Shown here in pieces: positions 42,657-51,766 of a stretch of DNA of 64,000 nt (position 1 is the stretch's first letter; the number at the start of each line of letters is the position of its first letter). A model generated the notes under the pieces. That model was not told the origin of the DNA and ran no database searches. It saw nothing but the letters and a program-made list of their open reading frames with translations. The stretch lies in the NCBI RefSeq assembly GCF_003217515.1, contig NZ_QJSX01000007.1, forward strand, positions 16,944 to 80,943, given 5' to 3'. The stretch comes from Deinococcus yavapaiensis KR-236. GTDB taxonomy: Bacteria; Deinococcota; Deinococci; Deinococcales; Deinococcaceae. Position numbers and translations under genes: made by a program.

Positions 42657-43634
42657 TCAGCGCAGCTCGCTCACGCGTTCCACGCGACCCCCAAAGCCGT
42701 TCAGGAACGGCGGAAGCGTCGCCACGTCGATCTCCGCTTCGGAGTCCGCGTCGAAGGTGCGCAGTCGAATCAGCGCTTCCCCGGACCGCACTTCCATGAG
42801 CGTCACGGTGGAGCGGGCCGTGCCCGGATGACCGAGCAGGTCGCGCCCGCCGATCCCACCGCTCGCCAGCACGTTCAACCGTCCGCGCCGCCCGGGGTAG
42901 AACGCCGCGTGATGCCCGCTGACGTACGTGTGCACTCCCAGGCGCTCGAAGAGCCCGCGCAGCGTCTCGCCGCCTTGCAGAACCTCACCTGCTCGGCTGC
43001 GGCCCTCGGACACGCCGAACAAAGGCAGGTGACCGACGACGACGCGCATCGCGGCGGACGTCGCCGCTTCGCTCGACAGTTGCGTCTCTATCCACGCGCG
43101 GTCTTGCAACGTCGCGCTCGACGCGTCCACCATCAGGAAGAACACGCCGCCGTGCACGAACGAGAAGGCGAACGGAAAGCGCGAGTCGTCCACGAAGGCG
43201 AGCGGAGGACGCCGCGCTTGCCAGTACCGCGCGAGGGCCGCTCGGTCCGCCGCGAACACGAAGCGACCGTTGGCGTCTCTCGCACTCGAACCATCGTGGT
43301 TGCCGACCGCGAACCCGTACGGAATGTTCGCTGCGCGCAACTTGGCCGTCACGTCGCGGTCGAAACTCGCCCACATCGCGCGCCGCGTGTCGTCTGTCAA
43401 GGCGAGCTTCTGACCGGCGACGACGTCTCCGGCGGACAGGAACAAGTCGGGCTTGAACTCGTTCACGACGCGCCGCATGACCTTCGCGAGCGCCGGGGGG
43501 TACGACGTGGAGCCGTACGGTCCGTTGAAGTCGCTCAGGAGGACCACCCGCAAGCCGGGCGCGTCGGTGGCGTTCGTGGAAGAGGGCGACGAGGCCGCCA
43601 GTACAAGCAGCGCGCACACGAGCAGTCGACGCAT
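42657..43634 (-). CDS. Exported metallophosphoesterase
   Basis: A 325-residue calcineurin-type phosphoesterase with a signal peptide (LLVCALLVLAASSP). Metal motifs occur in order: LSDFNG (an Asp that replaces the usual D-x-H, with Asn next), SAGDVVAGQ (GD), VGNHDG (GNHD), VVGHLPLFG and VSGHHAAFY (GH-x-H-like). The first motif lacks the usual His, which may change metal binding. It probably cleaves phosphate esters in the envelope space. Confidence 0.82.
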   Translation of the reverse strand: MRRLLVCALLVLAASSPSSTNATDAPGLRVVLLSDFNGPYGSTSYPPALAKVMRRVVNEFKPDLFLSAGDVVAGQKLALTDDTRRAMWASFDRDVTAKLRAANIPYGFAVGNHDGSSARDANGRFVFAADRAALARYWQARRPPLAFVDDSRFPFAFSFVHGGVFFLMVDASSATLQDRAWIETQLSSEAATSAAMRVVVGHLPLFGVSEGRSRAGEVLQGGETLRGLFERLGVHTYVSGHHAAFYPGRRGRLNVLASGGIGGRDLLGHPGTARSTVTLMEVRSGEALIRLRTFDADSEAEIDVATLPPFLNGFGGRVERVSELR

Positions 43635-43755
43635 GCAGCGGTTCTAGCATGCCGTCGTAACGCCCACGTCGACGACCGCTCCACGAAAAGGCGGGAGCGA
43701 TGCGACCGGTCGGGGTCGGCGAGGCTCGAGTTCGCTCGCCTTCACTGGTGCCGAG

Positions 43756-44601
43756 TCAGCCGAGGTGCGCGCGAAGCCACTGCAGGGCCGTCACGCCGAA
43801 GTTCAGCACGGAGATGTGCCCCTCGCCGACGCACAACCGCAACTCCGCCCTGGGGCAGCGTCGCGCGAGCCAACGAGCGTGCGAACTCGGAATCATCCGG
43901 TCGTCCTCGCCGTGGAGGAGCAGCACGGGCGCGTTCACCTGCGCGGGATCGAAGCCCCAAGGCGCCACGTACGCGAGGTCGTCGTCGATCAAGGCGCCTG
44001 GACCCGCCGCCACGGCGGGATTCACCACGTCGAGGAGCCAAGACCACGTTCCCGCCAGAGCGGCGTGGTCCGCCGCCGTGAACACGGCGGGATCGAAGAC
44101 GGCCTCGGCCTCGTACCGTTCCTTCTCGGCGCGTCCCGCCGACGCCGCGCGAAGAGACGCCGCGCTGGCCTCGGACATGCCTGCGAACCAATCGAGTTCC
44201 TGCGCGTCGAAGGGAGCGAGTCCGGCGATGCTGACGGCCGCCCGGACCCGCTCCGGAAGTAGCGCCGCGCAGGCGAGGGCGTGCGGAGCGCCGCCCGAGT
44301 GACCCATCACCGCGAATTGCTCGATCTCCAGCGCGTCCGCGATGGCGGCGACGTCCGAGGCGGCAGAGGCGACGTCTCGGCCCGGCTTGGCGGTAGAGCC
44401 GCCGTAGCCGGGCCGGTCGTACGAGAGCCAGCGAAGGCCGAGATCGGCGGCGGCGGCGAGCAGGGGCGCGGGCGGCGCCCCGATGTTCGGCGTTCCATGA
44501 TGCCAGAACACGCAGAAGTGCTCGCGCCTCGAAGTCGCTTCCGTGTCGTACACGTGAAGCGTTCGACCGTCCGGAAGCCGAAGGTTCGTTTCTGTCACCA
44601 C
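43756..44601 (-). CDS. Alpha/beta hydrolase
   Basis: A 281-residue cytosolic alpha/beta hydrolase. The oxyanion region is FWHHGTPN, the nucleophile elbow is VMGHSGGAPHAL (G-H-S-G-G), the acid is in LLHGEDDRMIP and the His in VGEGHISVL. The length and cap insertion match the classical family. The substrate is unknown. Two GTG codons overlap at the start; the outer one at 44601 lies 6 bases after TACACT, so it is probably leaderless. Confidence 0.85.
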   Translation of the reverse strand: MVTETNLRLPDGRTLHVYDTEATSRREHFCVFWHHGTPNIGAPPAPLLAAAADLGLRWLSYDRPGYGGSTAKPGRDVASAASDVAAIADALEIEQFAVMGHSGGAPHALACAALLPERVRAAVSIAGLAPFDAQELDWFAGMSEASAASLRAASAGRAEKERYEAEAVFDPAVFTAADHAALAGTWSWLLDVVNPAVAAGPGALIDDDLAYVAPWGFDPAQVNAPVLLLHGEDDRMIPSSHARWLARRCPRAELRLCVGEGHISVLNFGVTALQWLRAHLG

Positions 44602-44607
44602 TCGCGT

Positions 44608-44613
44608 AGTGTA
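44608..44613 (-). promoter_or_regulatory. -10 element, leaderless promoter of the alpha/beta hydrolase
   Basis: On the minus strand, TACACT lies 6 bases before the GTG at 44601. Confidence 0.5.
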
Positions 44614-44741
44614 CCCGGCTCCCGATTCGGAAGCGTCGCGTCACGGCCGCGGCGCGCGAGGACGTGGAACGGGAGGAAACGAGGTCTTGGTGTACGCCTC
44701 GCCTCCGCTCTTCGACCTAGTGATGGGTGCGCTACTGCGCC

Positions 44742-44770
44742 GATGCGCGTGGAGGTCCTCCACGCGCATC
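44742..44770. repeat. Perfect 29-base hairpin upstream of the small gene
   Basis: Arms 44742-44755 and 44757-44770 are perfect 14-base inverted copies around one base. It lies 47 bases upstream of the small gene at 44817 and may be a terminator, an operator or a leader structure. Confidence 0.6.
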
Positions 44771-44816
44771 ATGAAGGCAGCCGAGAAGGAACACCGACCG
44801 GCGAAAGGAGGCGAGG

Positions 44817-44978
44817 ATGAACGCCCAATCGTACGTCGCCCAGAACCGCGCCGAGGAGCTCCGCGCCGAAGCCGAACGCGCCCGCCAAGCCCGTGCCGCC
44901 TCTACGCCGCACGCCCGCCCGAACCTCCTTCGACTCGTCAAGGTCCTCCTCCTCGCGCGCCAACCGCGCCTCGCGTGA
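44817..44978 (+). CDS. Small charged helical protein (53 residues)
   Basis: A 53-residue frame (MNAQSYVAQNRAEELRAEAERARQ...) with a textbook AAAGGAGG site before the ATG and a perfect 9-base-pair terminator 25 bases after the stop. The N-terminal half is a charged amphipathic helix; the C-terminus is hydrophobic and basic (NLLRLVKVLLLARQPRLA) and could lie on a membrane. No family is recognised. Confidence 0.6.
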   Translation: MNAQSYVAQNRAEELRAEAERARQARAASTPHARPNLLRLVKVLLLARQPRLA

Positions 44979-45003
44979 TTCGCGGCTCTACCGTCGATTC
45001 GTC

Positions 45004-45023
45004 CCCCTCCCGACCGGGAGGGG
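45004..45023 (+). terminator. Terminator of the 53-residue gene
   Basis: A perfect 9-base-pair stem (45004-45012 with 45015-45023) with a 2-base loop, followed by TGATCTTTCGTTTC. Confidence 0.65.
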
Positions 45024-45209
45024 TGATCTTTCGTTTCGAACTGTTCGCCCGTTTGACTCCACTCGCGCGGATGCACGCGAGTCGCGTCGCCGCTGCGATG
45101 AATATGCGAGCGGGGGAGAGGACGCGTGCGAATCGCAACTCCGCGCTATCGGCGCGGTAGTGGAACGTATGCTGCCCGCGCGAATCGCGGCGGCCATCGT
45201 CGTTCGTCT

Positions 45210-45617
45210 TCAGTCGTCGGGTGACGTGTTCAGTCGCAGCCAGTACAGTCCGAGCGTGGCGATCAACTGATCCAACGCCGCCGATTGCACCGGCTTCACC
45301 AGATACGAATTCGCTCCCGCTTCGTACGCTCCCTGCACGTCCCGCGCGTCGCGCGACGACGTCAGCATCACCGTTGGAACCACCGCCAAGTGAGGTTGTG
45401 TTCGCAGCCACGTCAGCACCTCCAAGCCCGACAAGCGCGGCAACTTCACGTCCAGCAGCACCAACGCCACGGCGTGATCCGCGCTCAGGTGCGCCACGGC
45501 GCGCTCTCCGTCGCTGAGGACCACCAAGTCCACTTTGAGGTTGGCTTTGTGAAACGCTCGCCGAATGAACAACACGTCATCCGGGTTGTCCTCCACCAAC
45601 ACCACCCGCGGAATCAC
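45210..45617 (-). CDS. Single-domain response regulator (receiver only)
   Basis: A 135-residue REC protein. Acidic pocket VVLVEDNPDD, phospho-acceptor Asp in LVLLDVKLP, switch Ser/Thr in VMLTSSRDARD and conserved Lys in YLVKPV are all present. No output domain is attached, as in CheY or Rcp1-type partners of soluble kinases. The GTG at 45617 overlaps the TGA of the kinase gene at 45614 by four bases (GTGA), so translation is coupled. It is the last gene of the kinase-receiver-kinase-receiver chain. Confidence 0.9.
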   Translation of the reverse strand: MIPRVVLVEDNPDDVLFIRRAFHKANLKVDLVVLSDGERAVAHLSADHAVALVLLDVKLPRLSGLEVLTWLRTQPHLAVVPTVMLTSSRDARDVQGAYEAGANSYLVKPVQSAALDQLIATLGLYWLRLNTSPDD

Positions 45618-47122
45618 GGTGATGTCCGCACGACGGGCAACTCGAACCAAAAGCAGCTGCCTTCACCCGGAGTCGCCGTCACGCCCACACGACCGTACAT
45701 ACGCTCGACGCCCTTCTTCACGATCGCGAGGCCCACGCCCGTCCCCGGATACTCCTCGGTCGTGTGGAGCCGTTCGAACACCCGCCAAATGCGTTCTTGA
45801 TGTCGCGCTTCCACTCCGACTCCGTTGTCGCGCACGAGAATCCGTGCGTACTCGCCGTGCAGTTCGCTCCACACGTCCACGGCGGGCGTCCGGCTCGGCG
45901 GCACGAACTTCACGGCGTTCGTCAGCAAATTCGTCACGACGAGCAGCAACGTCTTCGGTTGTGCGAGCACCACGGGAAGGTCGTTGGCGACTTGCACCCG
46001 CGCGTGCTTCGAAGCGAGCAGTTCGTGCAGGTGTTCGAGGACGACGTCGAACAGCGCGGTGAGCGCGGTGGGTTCGAGCGGCAGTTCCACGCGGCTCAAG
46101 CGGCTGTACTCCAGCAAGTCGTGGATCAACGCGTCCATGCGCGCGGCGCTTTGCGCGATGCGGCGCAGCATGTCGCGCCCGTCCTCGTCGAGCGCCGCCC
46201 CGTAGTCTTCTCGCACGGCTTCCGCGAAGCCTTGCATGGAGCGAAGGGGCGTGCGCAAGTCGTGCGCGACCGTGTACGAAAACGCCTCGAGTTGCTCGTT
46301 CAACACGCTGAGCTCCGCCGTGCGCTCCTCGACGCGTCGTTCGAGCGTGACGTTCGCTTGCTGCAAAGCCTGCTCGGCGCGCACACGAGACGTGATGTCC
46401 CAGTTCACCTCCAAAATCGCGCGTGGCGTGCCCTCGGCGTCTCGCTGCAAGGCTTGGCGGCTCAGGACGTGAACGACCTCCCCGTCGTCGCGTTCGTGCC
46501 GCAACTCTCCTTGCCAGAACCCCTCGTTCAGCAAGGCGGCCATGACGGCGTCGGGTGATATCGGAAACACCGTTCGAAGCAGCGCGTGGCTATTTCGTCC
46601 GAGGGCTTGCGCGGCGGTGTAGCCGTACATCTTTTCCGCCTCGCCATTCCAGGCGGTGATGACGCTGTCGGGCGTGCGGACGATCACGGTTTCGTTGGCG
46701 AGCGCGAGCAGTTCGGCTTGCTCTCGTTGCATCTCCTCCGCTCGCTTCTGCTCGGTCACGTCCACGACGACGCGGGCGACGCCGACGATTCGATCGGTTT
46801 CGTCACGCAGCGGGTACTGCGTGGTACTCCACGTGCGTCGCTCGGAACTGGCGGGTACGAAACCGCTCATGACCTCGTTGATGGACGCGACGCCCGTTTC
46901 CAAGACGCGCCGAAGGCTGAGCGTCGAGGTGCGCGGCAAGTGCGGCAGCACCTCCTCGATGGTGCGGTTCAAGTGCGCTTCCCGAGGAAGGCCGTTGAGG
47001 GCGGCGAGGGCCGCGTTGATGTGCACGTACCGCAAGTGCGTGTCGAACACGGCCAAGCCCATCGGGGCGTGCTCGAACGTTTCTTCGAGCAGGCGGCGCG
47101 CGAGGACCGGGTCGGGCGTCAC
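45614..47122 (-). CDS. PAS-PAS sensor histidine kinase
   Basis: A 502-residue cytosolic kinase: PAS domains at about 10-130 and 140-260, a coiled coil, HisKA with His287 (VAHDLRTPLRSMQGF), and HATPase_c with NLLTNAVKFV, DNGVGVEARH and GTGVGLAIVKKGVERM. All catalytic boxes are intact. Its GTG start overlaps the upstream receiver's stop by four bases, and its own stop overlaps the next receiver's start by four bases. It is thus translationally coupled to receivers on both sides. The signal is unknown; PAS domains could bind small ligands. Confidence 0.92.
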   Translation of the reverse strand: MTPDPVLARRLLEETFEHAPMGLAVFDTHLRYVHINAALAALNGLPREAHLNRTIEEVLPHLPRTSTLSLRRVLETGVASINEVMSGFVPASSERRTWSTTQYPLRDETDRIVGVARVVVDVTEQKRAEEMQREQAELLALANETVIVRTPDSVITAWNGEAEKMYGYTAAQALGRNSHALLRTVFPISPDAVMAALLNEGFWQGELRHERDDGEVVHVLSRQALQRDAEGTPRAILEVNWDITSRVRAEQALQQANVTLERRVEERTAELSVLNEQLEAFSYTVAHDLRTPLRSMQGFAEAVREDYGAALDEDGRDMLRRIAQSAARMDALIHDLLEYSRLSRVELPLEPTALTALFDVVLEHLHELLASKHARVQVANDLPVVLAQPKTLLLVVTNLLTNAVKFVPPSRTPAVDVWSELHGEYARILVRDNGVGVEARHQERIWRVFERLHTTEEYPGTGVGLAIVKKGVERMYGRVGVTATPGEGSCFWFELPVVRTSP

Positions 47123-47574
47123 GAACCTTCCTCCTCGCCGAACTGCAAGTCTCGCCAGAAGCGGCCGATGGCGCGCATGGTCGCCACGAAGTCTTGGTAC
47201 TGCACAGGCTTTTGCAAGAAGACGCTCGCGCCCGCCGCGTAGCTCTCCGAGCGATCCGCGTCCTTTTCGGACACGGTGAGCACCACGACGGGAATGTGGC
47301 GCATACGCGGATCGTTCTGCAGTTGACGCAGCACGTCGAGACCGCTTCCGTCGGGCAAACTCAAGTCCAAGACCACCAGCGCGGGGTCGTCTTCGGCTCG
47401 GTCGGCGTACTCGCCGCGGCGGTACAGGTAGTCGAGCGCTTGCGCGGCGCGCGTCACGGCCGTGACTTGCGTCGCGCCACGCTCGGCGAGCGCTCGCTGA
47501 GCGAGCATCACGTCGTCGTCGTTGTCTTCGACGAGCAGGATGTGCCGTGGAAACTCGCGGGGGTCAAGCGTCAT
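47119..47574 (-). CDS. Single-domain response regulator (receiver only)
   Basis: A 151-residue REC protein with LLVEDNDDD, phospho-acceptor in LVVLDLSLPDGSG, VVVLTVSEKD and FLQKPV. The ATG at 47574 overlaps the end of the kinase gene at 47564 by 11 bases. The stop overlaps the next kinase by four bases. It therefore sits between two kinases and could take phosphate from either or pass it on. Confidence 0.9.
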   Translation of the reverse strand: MTLDPREFPRHILLVEDNDDDVMLAQRALAERGATQVTAVTRAAQALDYLYRRGEYADRAEDDPALVVLDLSLPDGSGLDVLRQLQNDPRMRHIPVVVLTVSEKDADRSESYAAGASVFLQKPVQYQDFVATMRAIGRFWRDLQFGEEEGS

Positions 47575-50317
47575 GGAGCCCGCCTTCTTGGCGGGGAAGC
47601 GCCACGTGAAAGGTCGCGCCTCGATGCAACTCGCCCGTCGCCCAAACGCGTCCGCCGTGCCGAGTGACGATGCGCTGCACCGTCCACAAGCCCAGCCCGA
47701 CGCCTTCAAATTCGGTGTCGGTGTGCAACCGCTCGAACACGCCGAACAGCTTGGCGGCGTACTGTGAATCGAAGCCGACGCCGTTGTCCTCGATGGTCAC
47801 GACGACTTCGCTCGGCATGACGTTCGCGCGCACGGTGATAAGAGCCTCCGAGACGTTGCGGGTGTATTTCAGGGCGTTGCCGAGCAAGTTGGCGAACGCG
47901 ATGCGCAGCGTCGCCGCGTCGCCGAAAACGCGCGGCAAGGGCGCCACGCGCCACAGAACGCTTCGTTCTTCCTGCTCGGGCTCGAGGTCGCGGCGCACTT
48001 GATCGACGAGTTCGTTCAAGTCGAGCTCGGTGAAGGTCAGCGGTTGCCTTGCCGCGCGGGCGAAGGCGAGCAGACCTTCGATCATCTCGCTCATACGCTC
48101 GGCGGAGAGGCGAATGGTGTCGAGAAACTTGCGGTCGCGTCCTTCCAAAGTCGTGACGCGCGCTTCGAGCAGACGCGAGAAGCTCAGGATGTGACGCACG
48201 GGCGCGCGCAAGTCGTGAGAGATCGAGTGGGTGAACGCCTCGAGGTCAGAATTGAGCAGCTGAAGTTCGTCCGCGCGCCGCTCGAGCGCCGCGCGTTGCT
48301 GCTGCACGAGCGCCATCGCGTTGACGCGTTCGAGCGCGAGGTGCAGTTGTCGCGCGGCCGTCTCGAGGACGACGCGGTCACGCGTCGTCCAGCGGGGATG
48401 GCGGGCGAGTCCGACGACGAGGATCGTCGTTTCGTTCGACACGGCGGGAACGGGCACGAGCGCCAACGCGGTGATGTCAGTCGGAAGAGGAATCCTGGCG
48501 CGCAAGTTCGTCACCTCGGCGGCCTCCAAGTACAGCGGGGTGCCGAGCTTCAGTGTTCGTCGGAGTAGCGCCGCCACCCTTCGCTCCTCGGCCGGGTCCG
48601 GGATGCTGTCGATGAAACGCGAGGCGTGCGTCTCGTCCACGGCGCGCACGTGCCACCGACCCGCCGCGTGCGTGTAGGTGACGATCGTCGCTTCCGGAAG
48701 CAGGTCGAGCAGACCTCGCTGCACCGAGCGAATCAAGTGCTCGGCGTTCGCTTCGACGACGAGTTCGCGAGCGAGCGAGGTGAACGCTTCGAACACCCGA
48801 TTGCGGGCCGAGAGTTCCTCGCTGGTTTTGATCAAGCGGTACGTACGTTCCTCGACGCGGTCTTCGAGCGTCGCGTTGAGCTCGGCCAACGTCCGCTCCG
48901 CTTGTTGGCGTTGGGCGAGTTCACGCTGGGTGTGCTGATGCAACTGCGCGTTGTCCAACGCCAAGGCGGCGCGGCGCGCGAGGTCTTGTGCGACGCGCAA
49001 ATCCTCCTCGGTGTACGTGCGTTCCTCGCCGAAGGTGAGCAGTTCGAGGACGCCAAGCGCCCGTCCGCGAGCGACGAGCGGCACGTCGATCACCGAGCGT
49101 AACTCGATGCGCTCGATGAAGTCCACTTGCTCGGCGGGCAGGATCGAACGCAGCGCCGCCACGTTGACGACGGGCAGGAGGATGGCCTCGTTCGTACGGA
49201 ACGCCAAGCCGACACCGGCGGGCGCGTCGGGCGGCACGGGATAGGTTTGCCAGTACGCCTCGAGGCTCGGAAGCCACGCGGCGTCCTTGTGCGTCACGAC
49301 GAGCGGTCTCAGTTCCCCGGTGTCGCTCGGGAGAAAGACGCCGCAACAATCGGCGAGGCGAGGCACGACGAGGTGCGCGATGTCGTGAAGTACCGCTTGC
49401 GGATCGAGCGAGGAGGACAGCAACTCGCCCGCGTACGCGAGGAGATCGGCTCTTGCCCGCAACGCCTGCTCGTGCTCCAGCGCCCGAGTTCGCTCCAACG
49501 CCTGCGCGGTGTGCGCGGCCAAGTCCGCCAGGACGACGCGCTCGGCTTCACCGAACGTCCGCTCGTGATCGTACTCGAGGACGAGCGCGCCGACCTTGCG
49601 CGTTTTCCCTTGCAAGGGCAAGGCGGCGACGGCGAGCGGTTGCGCGCGTTCGAACGCTTCGCGAGGCGGTTGGAGCGCGGTGAAGCTCAAAAACATCGGG
49701 GCTCCGGCGCGAAGGGCGAGCGCTGCGGGCGAGTCGTCGTCCGCGCGAACGTGCGGCGAAGGAGACGAGGCGCGTCCCGACGCGTCGAGGGCGGCGAGCA
49801 CTTCGAAGTGCTCGCCGCCCTCGACGAGCCGCATCACGACGCCCGAATCGGCGCCCGTGAAGTCCAGCGCTCGCTGCAAAACGAGGCGCGTGACGTCCGC
49901 CGTGCCCGTCGTCTGCAAGACTTCACGGGCGAGGTCTTGCAGGCGGGCGCGAAGCGTCTCGTCGTGCTTGCGTTGCGTGATGTCACGGAAATGCACGCCC
50001 AGCCCGTCGCCGTACGGAAAGATACGCATCGCCAACCAAGCGTCACGCCGAGGAAACAGGCCCTCCACGTCGATGGTGAGGCGTTCGTGCATCGCTCGGC
50101 GTCCGGCGGCTTCCAAAGGCGTCCCGAGCAAGTCGGGAAAGAGCGTCCAGAGATTCTTGCCCAAGAGCGCCTCGACAGCTTGCTCGACGAAAACCGCGCC
50201 ATGTTCGTTGACGTACGTGATGCGCCATGTCTCGTCGACAGTGAAGAACGCGTCGGGCAGGCTGTCGAGAACTGCCGGAAGGTCGACGGGAGAGGAGGCA
50301 TGGTCGGGTGTCGTCAT
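47564..50317 (-). CDS. PAS-GAF-GAF-GAF sensor histidine kinase
   Basis: A 917-residue cytosolic kinase closely related to the one at 10926. PAS (about 15-115), GAF-like domains (about 130-275, 295-455 and 515-660), HisKA with His701 (ISHDLRAPVRHILSF), and HATPase_c with NLLGNALKYT, DNGVGFDSQ and GVGLGLWTVQRIV. It is the first gene of a four-gene overlapping chain. An AT-rich TAAAAT at 50332-50337 (minus strand) may be its -10. No membrane segments; the signal is unknown. Confidence 0.9.
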   Translation of the reverse strand: MTTPDHASSPVDLPAVLDSLPDAFFTVDETWRITYVNEHGAVFVEQAVEALLGKNLWTLFPDLLGTPLEAAGRRAMHERLTIDVEGLFPRRDAWLAMRIFPYGDGLGVHFRDITQRKHDETLRARLQDLAREVLQTTGTADVTRLVLQRALDFTGADSGVVMRLVEGGEHFEVLAALDASGRASSPSPHVRADDDSPAALALRAGAPMFLSFTALQPPREAFERAQPLAVAALPLQGKTRKVGALVLEYDHERTFGEAERVVLADLAAHTAQALERTRALEHEQALRARADLLAYAGELLSSSLDPQAVLHDIAHLVVPRLADCCGVFLPSDTGELRPLVVTHKDAAWLPSLEAYWQTYPVPPDAPAGVGLAFRTNEAILLPVVNVAALRSILPAEQVDFIERIELRSVIDVPLVARGRALGVLELLTFGEERTYTEEDLRVAQDLARRAALALDNAQLHQHTQRELAQRQQAERTLAELNATLEDRVEERTYRLIKTSEELSARNRVFEAFTSLARELVVEANAEHLIRSVQRGLLDLLPEATIVTYTHAAGRWHVRAVDETHASRFIDSIPDPAEERRVAALLRRTLKLGTPLYLEAAEVTNLRARIPLPTDITALALVPVPAVSNETTILVVGLARHPRWTTRDRVVLETAARQLHLALERVNAMALVQQQRAALERRADELQLLNSDLEAFTHSISHDLRAPVRHILSFSRLLEARVTTLEGRDRKFLDTIRLSAERMSEMIEGLLAFARAARQPLTFTELDLNELVDQVRRDLEPEQEERSVLWRVAPLPRVFGDAATLRIAFANLLGNALKYTRNVSEALITVRANVMPSEVVVTIEDNGVGFDSQYAAKLFGVFERLHTDTEFEGVGLGLWTVQRIVTRHGGRVWATGELHRGATFHVALPRQEGGLHDA

Positions 50318-50493
50318 CGAAGTACTGCAAATTTTACGAAGGCGGCACGTCCGAATGACATGACCTCACTCCATTCTTCTCGAAATCAAGAGAGTATGAA
50401 GAATTTACTCATCTTGACGAAAGCAGCCAAATCGAGCCGTCCACGCCGATTCGCCGACTCGGTCGCGAACGAAGGGTCGTGCCCGACGGACTC

Positions 50494-51681
50494 TTACGCC
50501 TCTAAGTCAGCGGAGGGCAGGGTGAAGCGTACCGTCGTGCCGCTCCCCTCGTGCGGTTCGATCCAGATGCGGCCTCCATGCCGCTCCACGACGCGGCGGC
50601 ACACGGCGAGGCCGATGCCGTTTCCACCCGTCAAGGTGCGGTTGTGCAATCGCTGGAACATATCGAACACCTTGTCCGCGTACTTCGGGTCGATGCCCAT
50701 TCCGTTGTCGGCGAGGGCGAAATGCACCCACGCGCCCATCTTCCACGCCGCCAAAGTCACCCTCAGCGGTTCTTCGCGGCGGAACTTCAAGGCGTTGCCG
50801 AGCAGATTCGCGAGAAGCTGGCGCACTTGCGCCGCGTTTCCCTGCACGAGCGGCAAACTCCCGCACTCCGCGTGCGCGTCCTCCGGCCACGGCAACGCGC
50901 GGCGCACGTCCTCCCACACGCGCCGCACGTCCAGCGTGCCCAGAGGCGGTTCGTCCGTGACGTTGGCGAGGGTCAAGACGTCACGCACGAGTTGCCGCGC
51001 GCGAAACACCTGCTCGTTGATGTGCATGAGGTACGCGTCGGCCCGCTCGTCGAGCTGCCTGCCTTGATAGCGGTGCCGAAGGATGTCCGCGTACGCGCCG
51101 AGAATGCGCAGCGGTTCCTGAAGATCGTGCGAGGCGACGTACGCGAATTGCGAAAGATCACGGTTGCGCCGCTCGAGCTCCGCGTTCTTCGCTTCCAAAG
51201 CCAACTTGCTCGCCTCGACTTCACGCGTGCGCTCCTGCACGCGCGCCTCCAAAGTGCGGTTGAGCTTGAGAATCTCGAGTTCAGCGTGCTTTCGGCGCGT
51301 GATGTTCTCGTGCGTGACGACCGCGAAGCACGTGCCGTCCTGCTCGAAGCGCGTGACCCGCGCGACGAAGTAGCGCTCCTCGGTCGGCGAGTGACAAGGG
51401 TACTCCAACTCGAACGTCTTGACGCGCTGCGCGAGAACGTCACGAATGCCCCCGGCGATGCGAAGCGCGTCGTCGCGGTCTTCACCTTGAGTTTGGTCGC
51501 AGACGCGCAGGTAGTTCGATCCGACGCCGCTGCGACCGTCATCGCCATTTTCGCGCGCGAATGCCGCCCACGCGCGGTTCACGGCGAGAATCTCGCCGTT
51601 CTCGTCGAGAATGGCGATGTTCGCGCAAAGGGCGTCGAACGCGCCAATCGCGAATCGGTCGGGAGTGGCGGCCGTGACCAC
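50494..51681 (-). CDS. PAS sensor histidine kinase
   Basis: A 395-residue cytosolic kinase: PAS (about 10-125), a coiled coil, HisKA with His185 (VASHDLQEPLRILGAYADIL, phytochrome-type H-box), HATPase_c with NLLGNALKFR, DNGMGIDPKY and GNGIGLAVCRRVV. The GTG is 5 bases after TACCTT, so it is probably leaderless. It is divergent from the single-domain receiver at 51767, over 85 bases; that receiver is its most likely partner. It also lies 176 bases upstream of the next kinase on the same strand. Confidence 0.9.
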   Translation of the reverse strand: MVTAATPDRFAIGAFDALCANIAILDENGEILAVNRAWAAFARENGDDGRSGVGSNYLRVCDQTQGEDRDDALRIAGGIRDVLAQRVKTFELEYPCHSPTEERYFVARVTRFEQDGTCFAVVTHENITRRKHAELEILKLNRTLEARVQERTREVEASKLALEAKNAELERRNRDLSQFAYVASHDLQEPLRILGAYADILRHRYQGRQLDERADAYLMHINEQVFRARQLVRDVLTLANVTDEPPLGTLDVRRVWEDVRRALPWPEDAHAECGSLPLVQGNAAQVRQLLANLLGNALKFRREEPLRVTLAAWKMGAWVHFALADNGMGIDPKYADKVFDMFQRLHNRTLTGGNGIGLAVCRRVVERHGGRIWIEPHEGSGTTVRFTLPSADLEA

Positions 51682-51686
51682 GCCTT

Positions 51687-51692
51687 AAGGTA
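51687..51692 (-). promoter_or_regulatory. -10 element, leaderless promoter of the PAS kinase
   Basis: On the minus strand, TACCTT lies 5 bases before the GTG at 51681. Confidence 0.45.
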
Positions 51693-51754
51693 GCATCAAG
51701 GACTGGCGAGCACTGTCAGTCGAATCTGCAACTCGAACGGGGCCGGCACTGCCG

Positions 51755-51760
51755 TAGGCT
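51755..51760 (+). promoter_or_regulatory. -10 element of the single-domain receiver gene
   Basis: TAGGCT lies 6 bases before the ATG at 51767. The intervening AAGGAA could also serve as a ribosome binding site if transcription starts further upstream. Confidence 0.45.
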
Positions 51761-51766
51761 AAGGAA

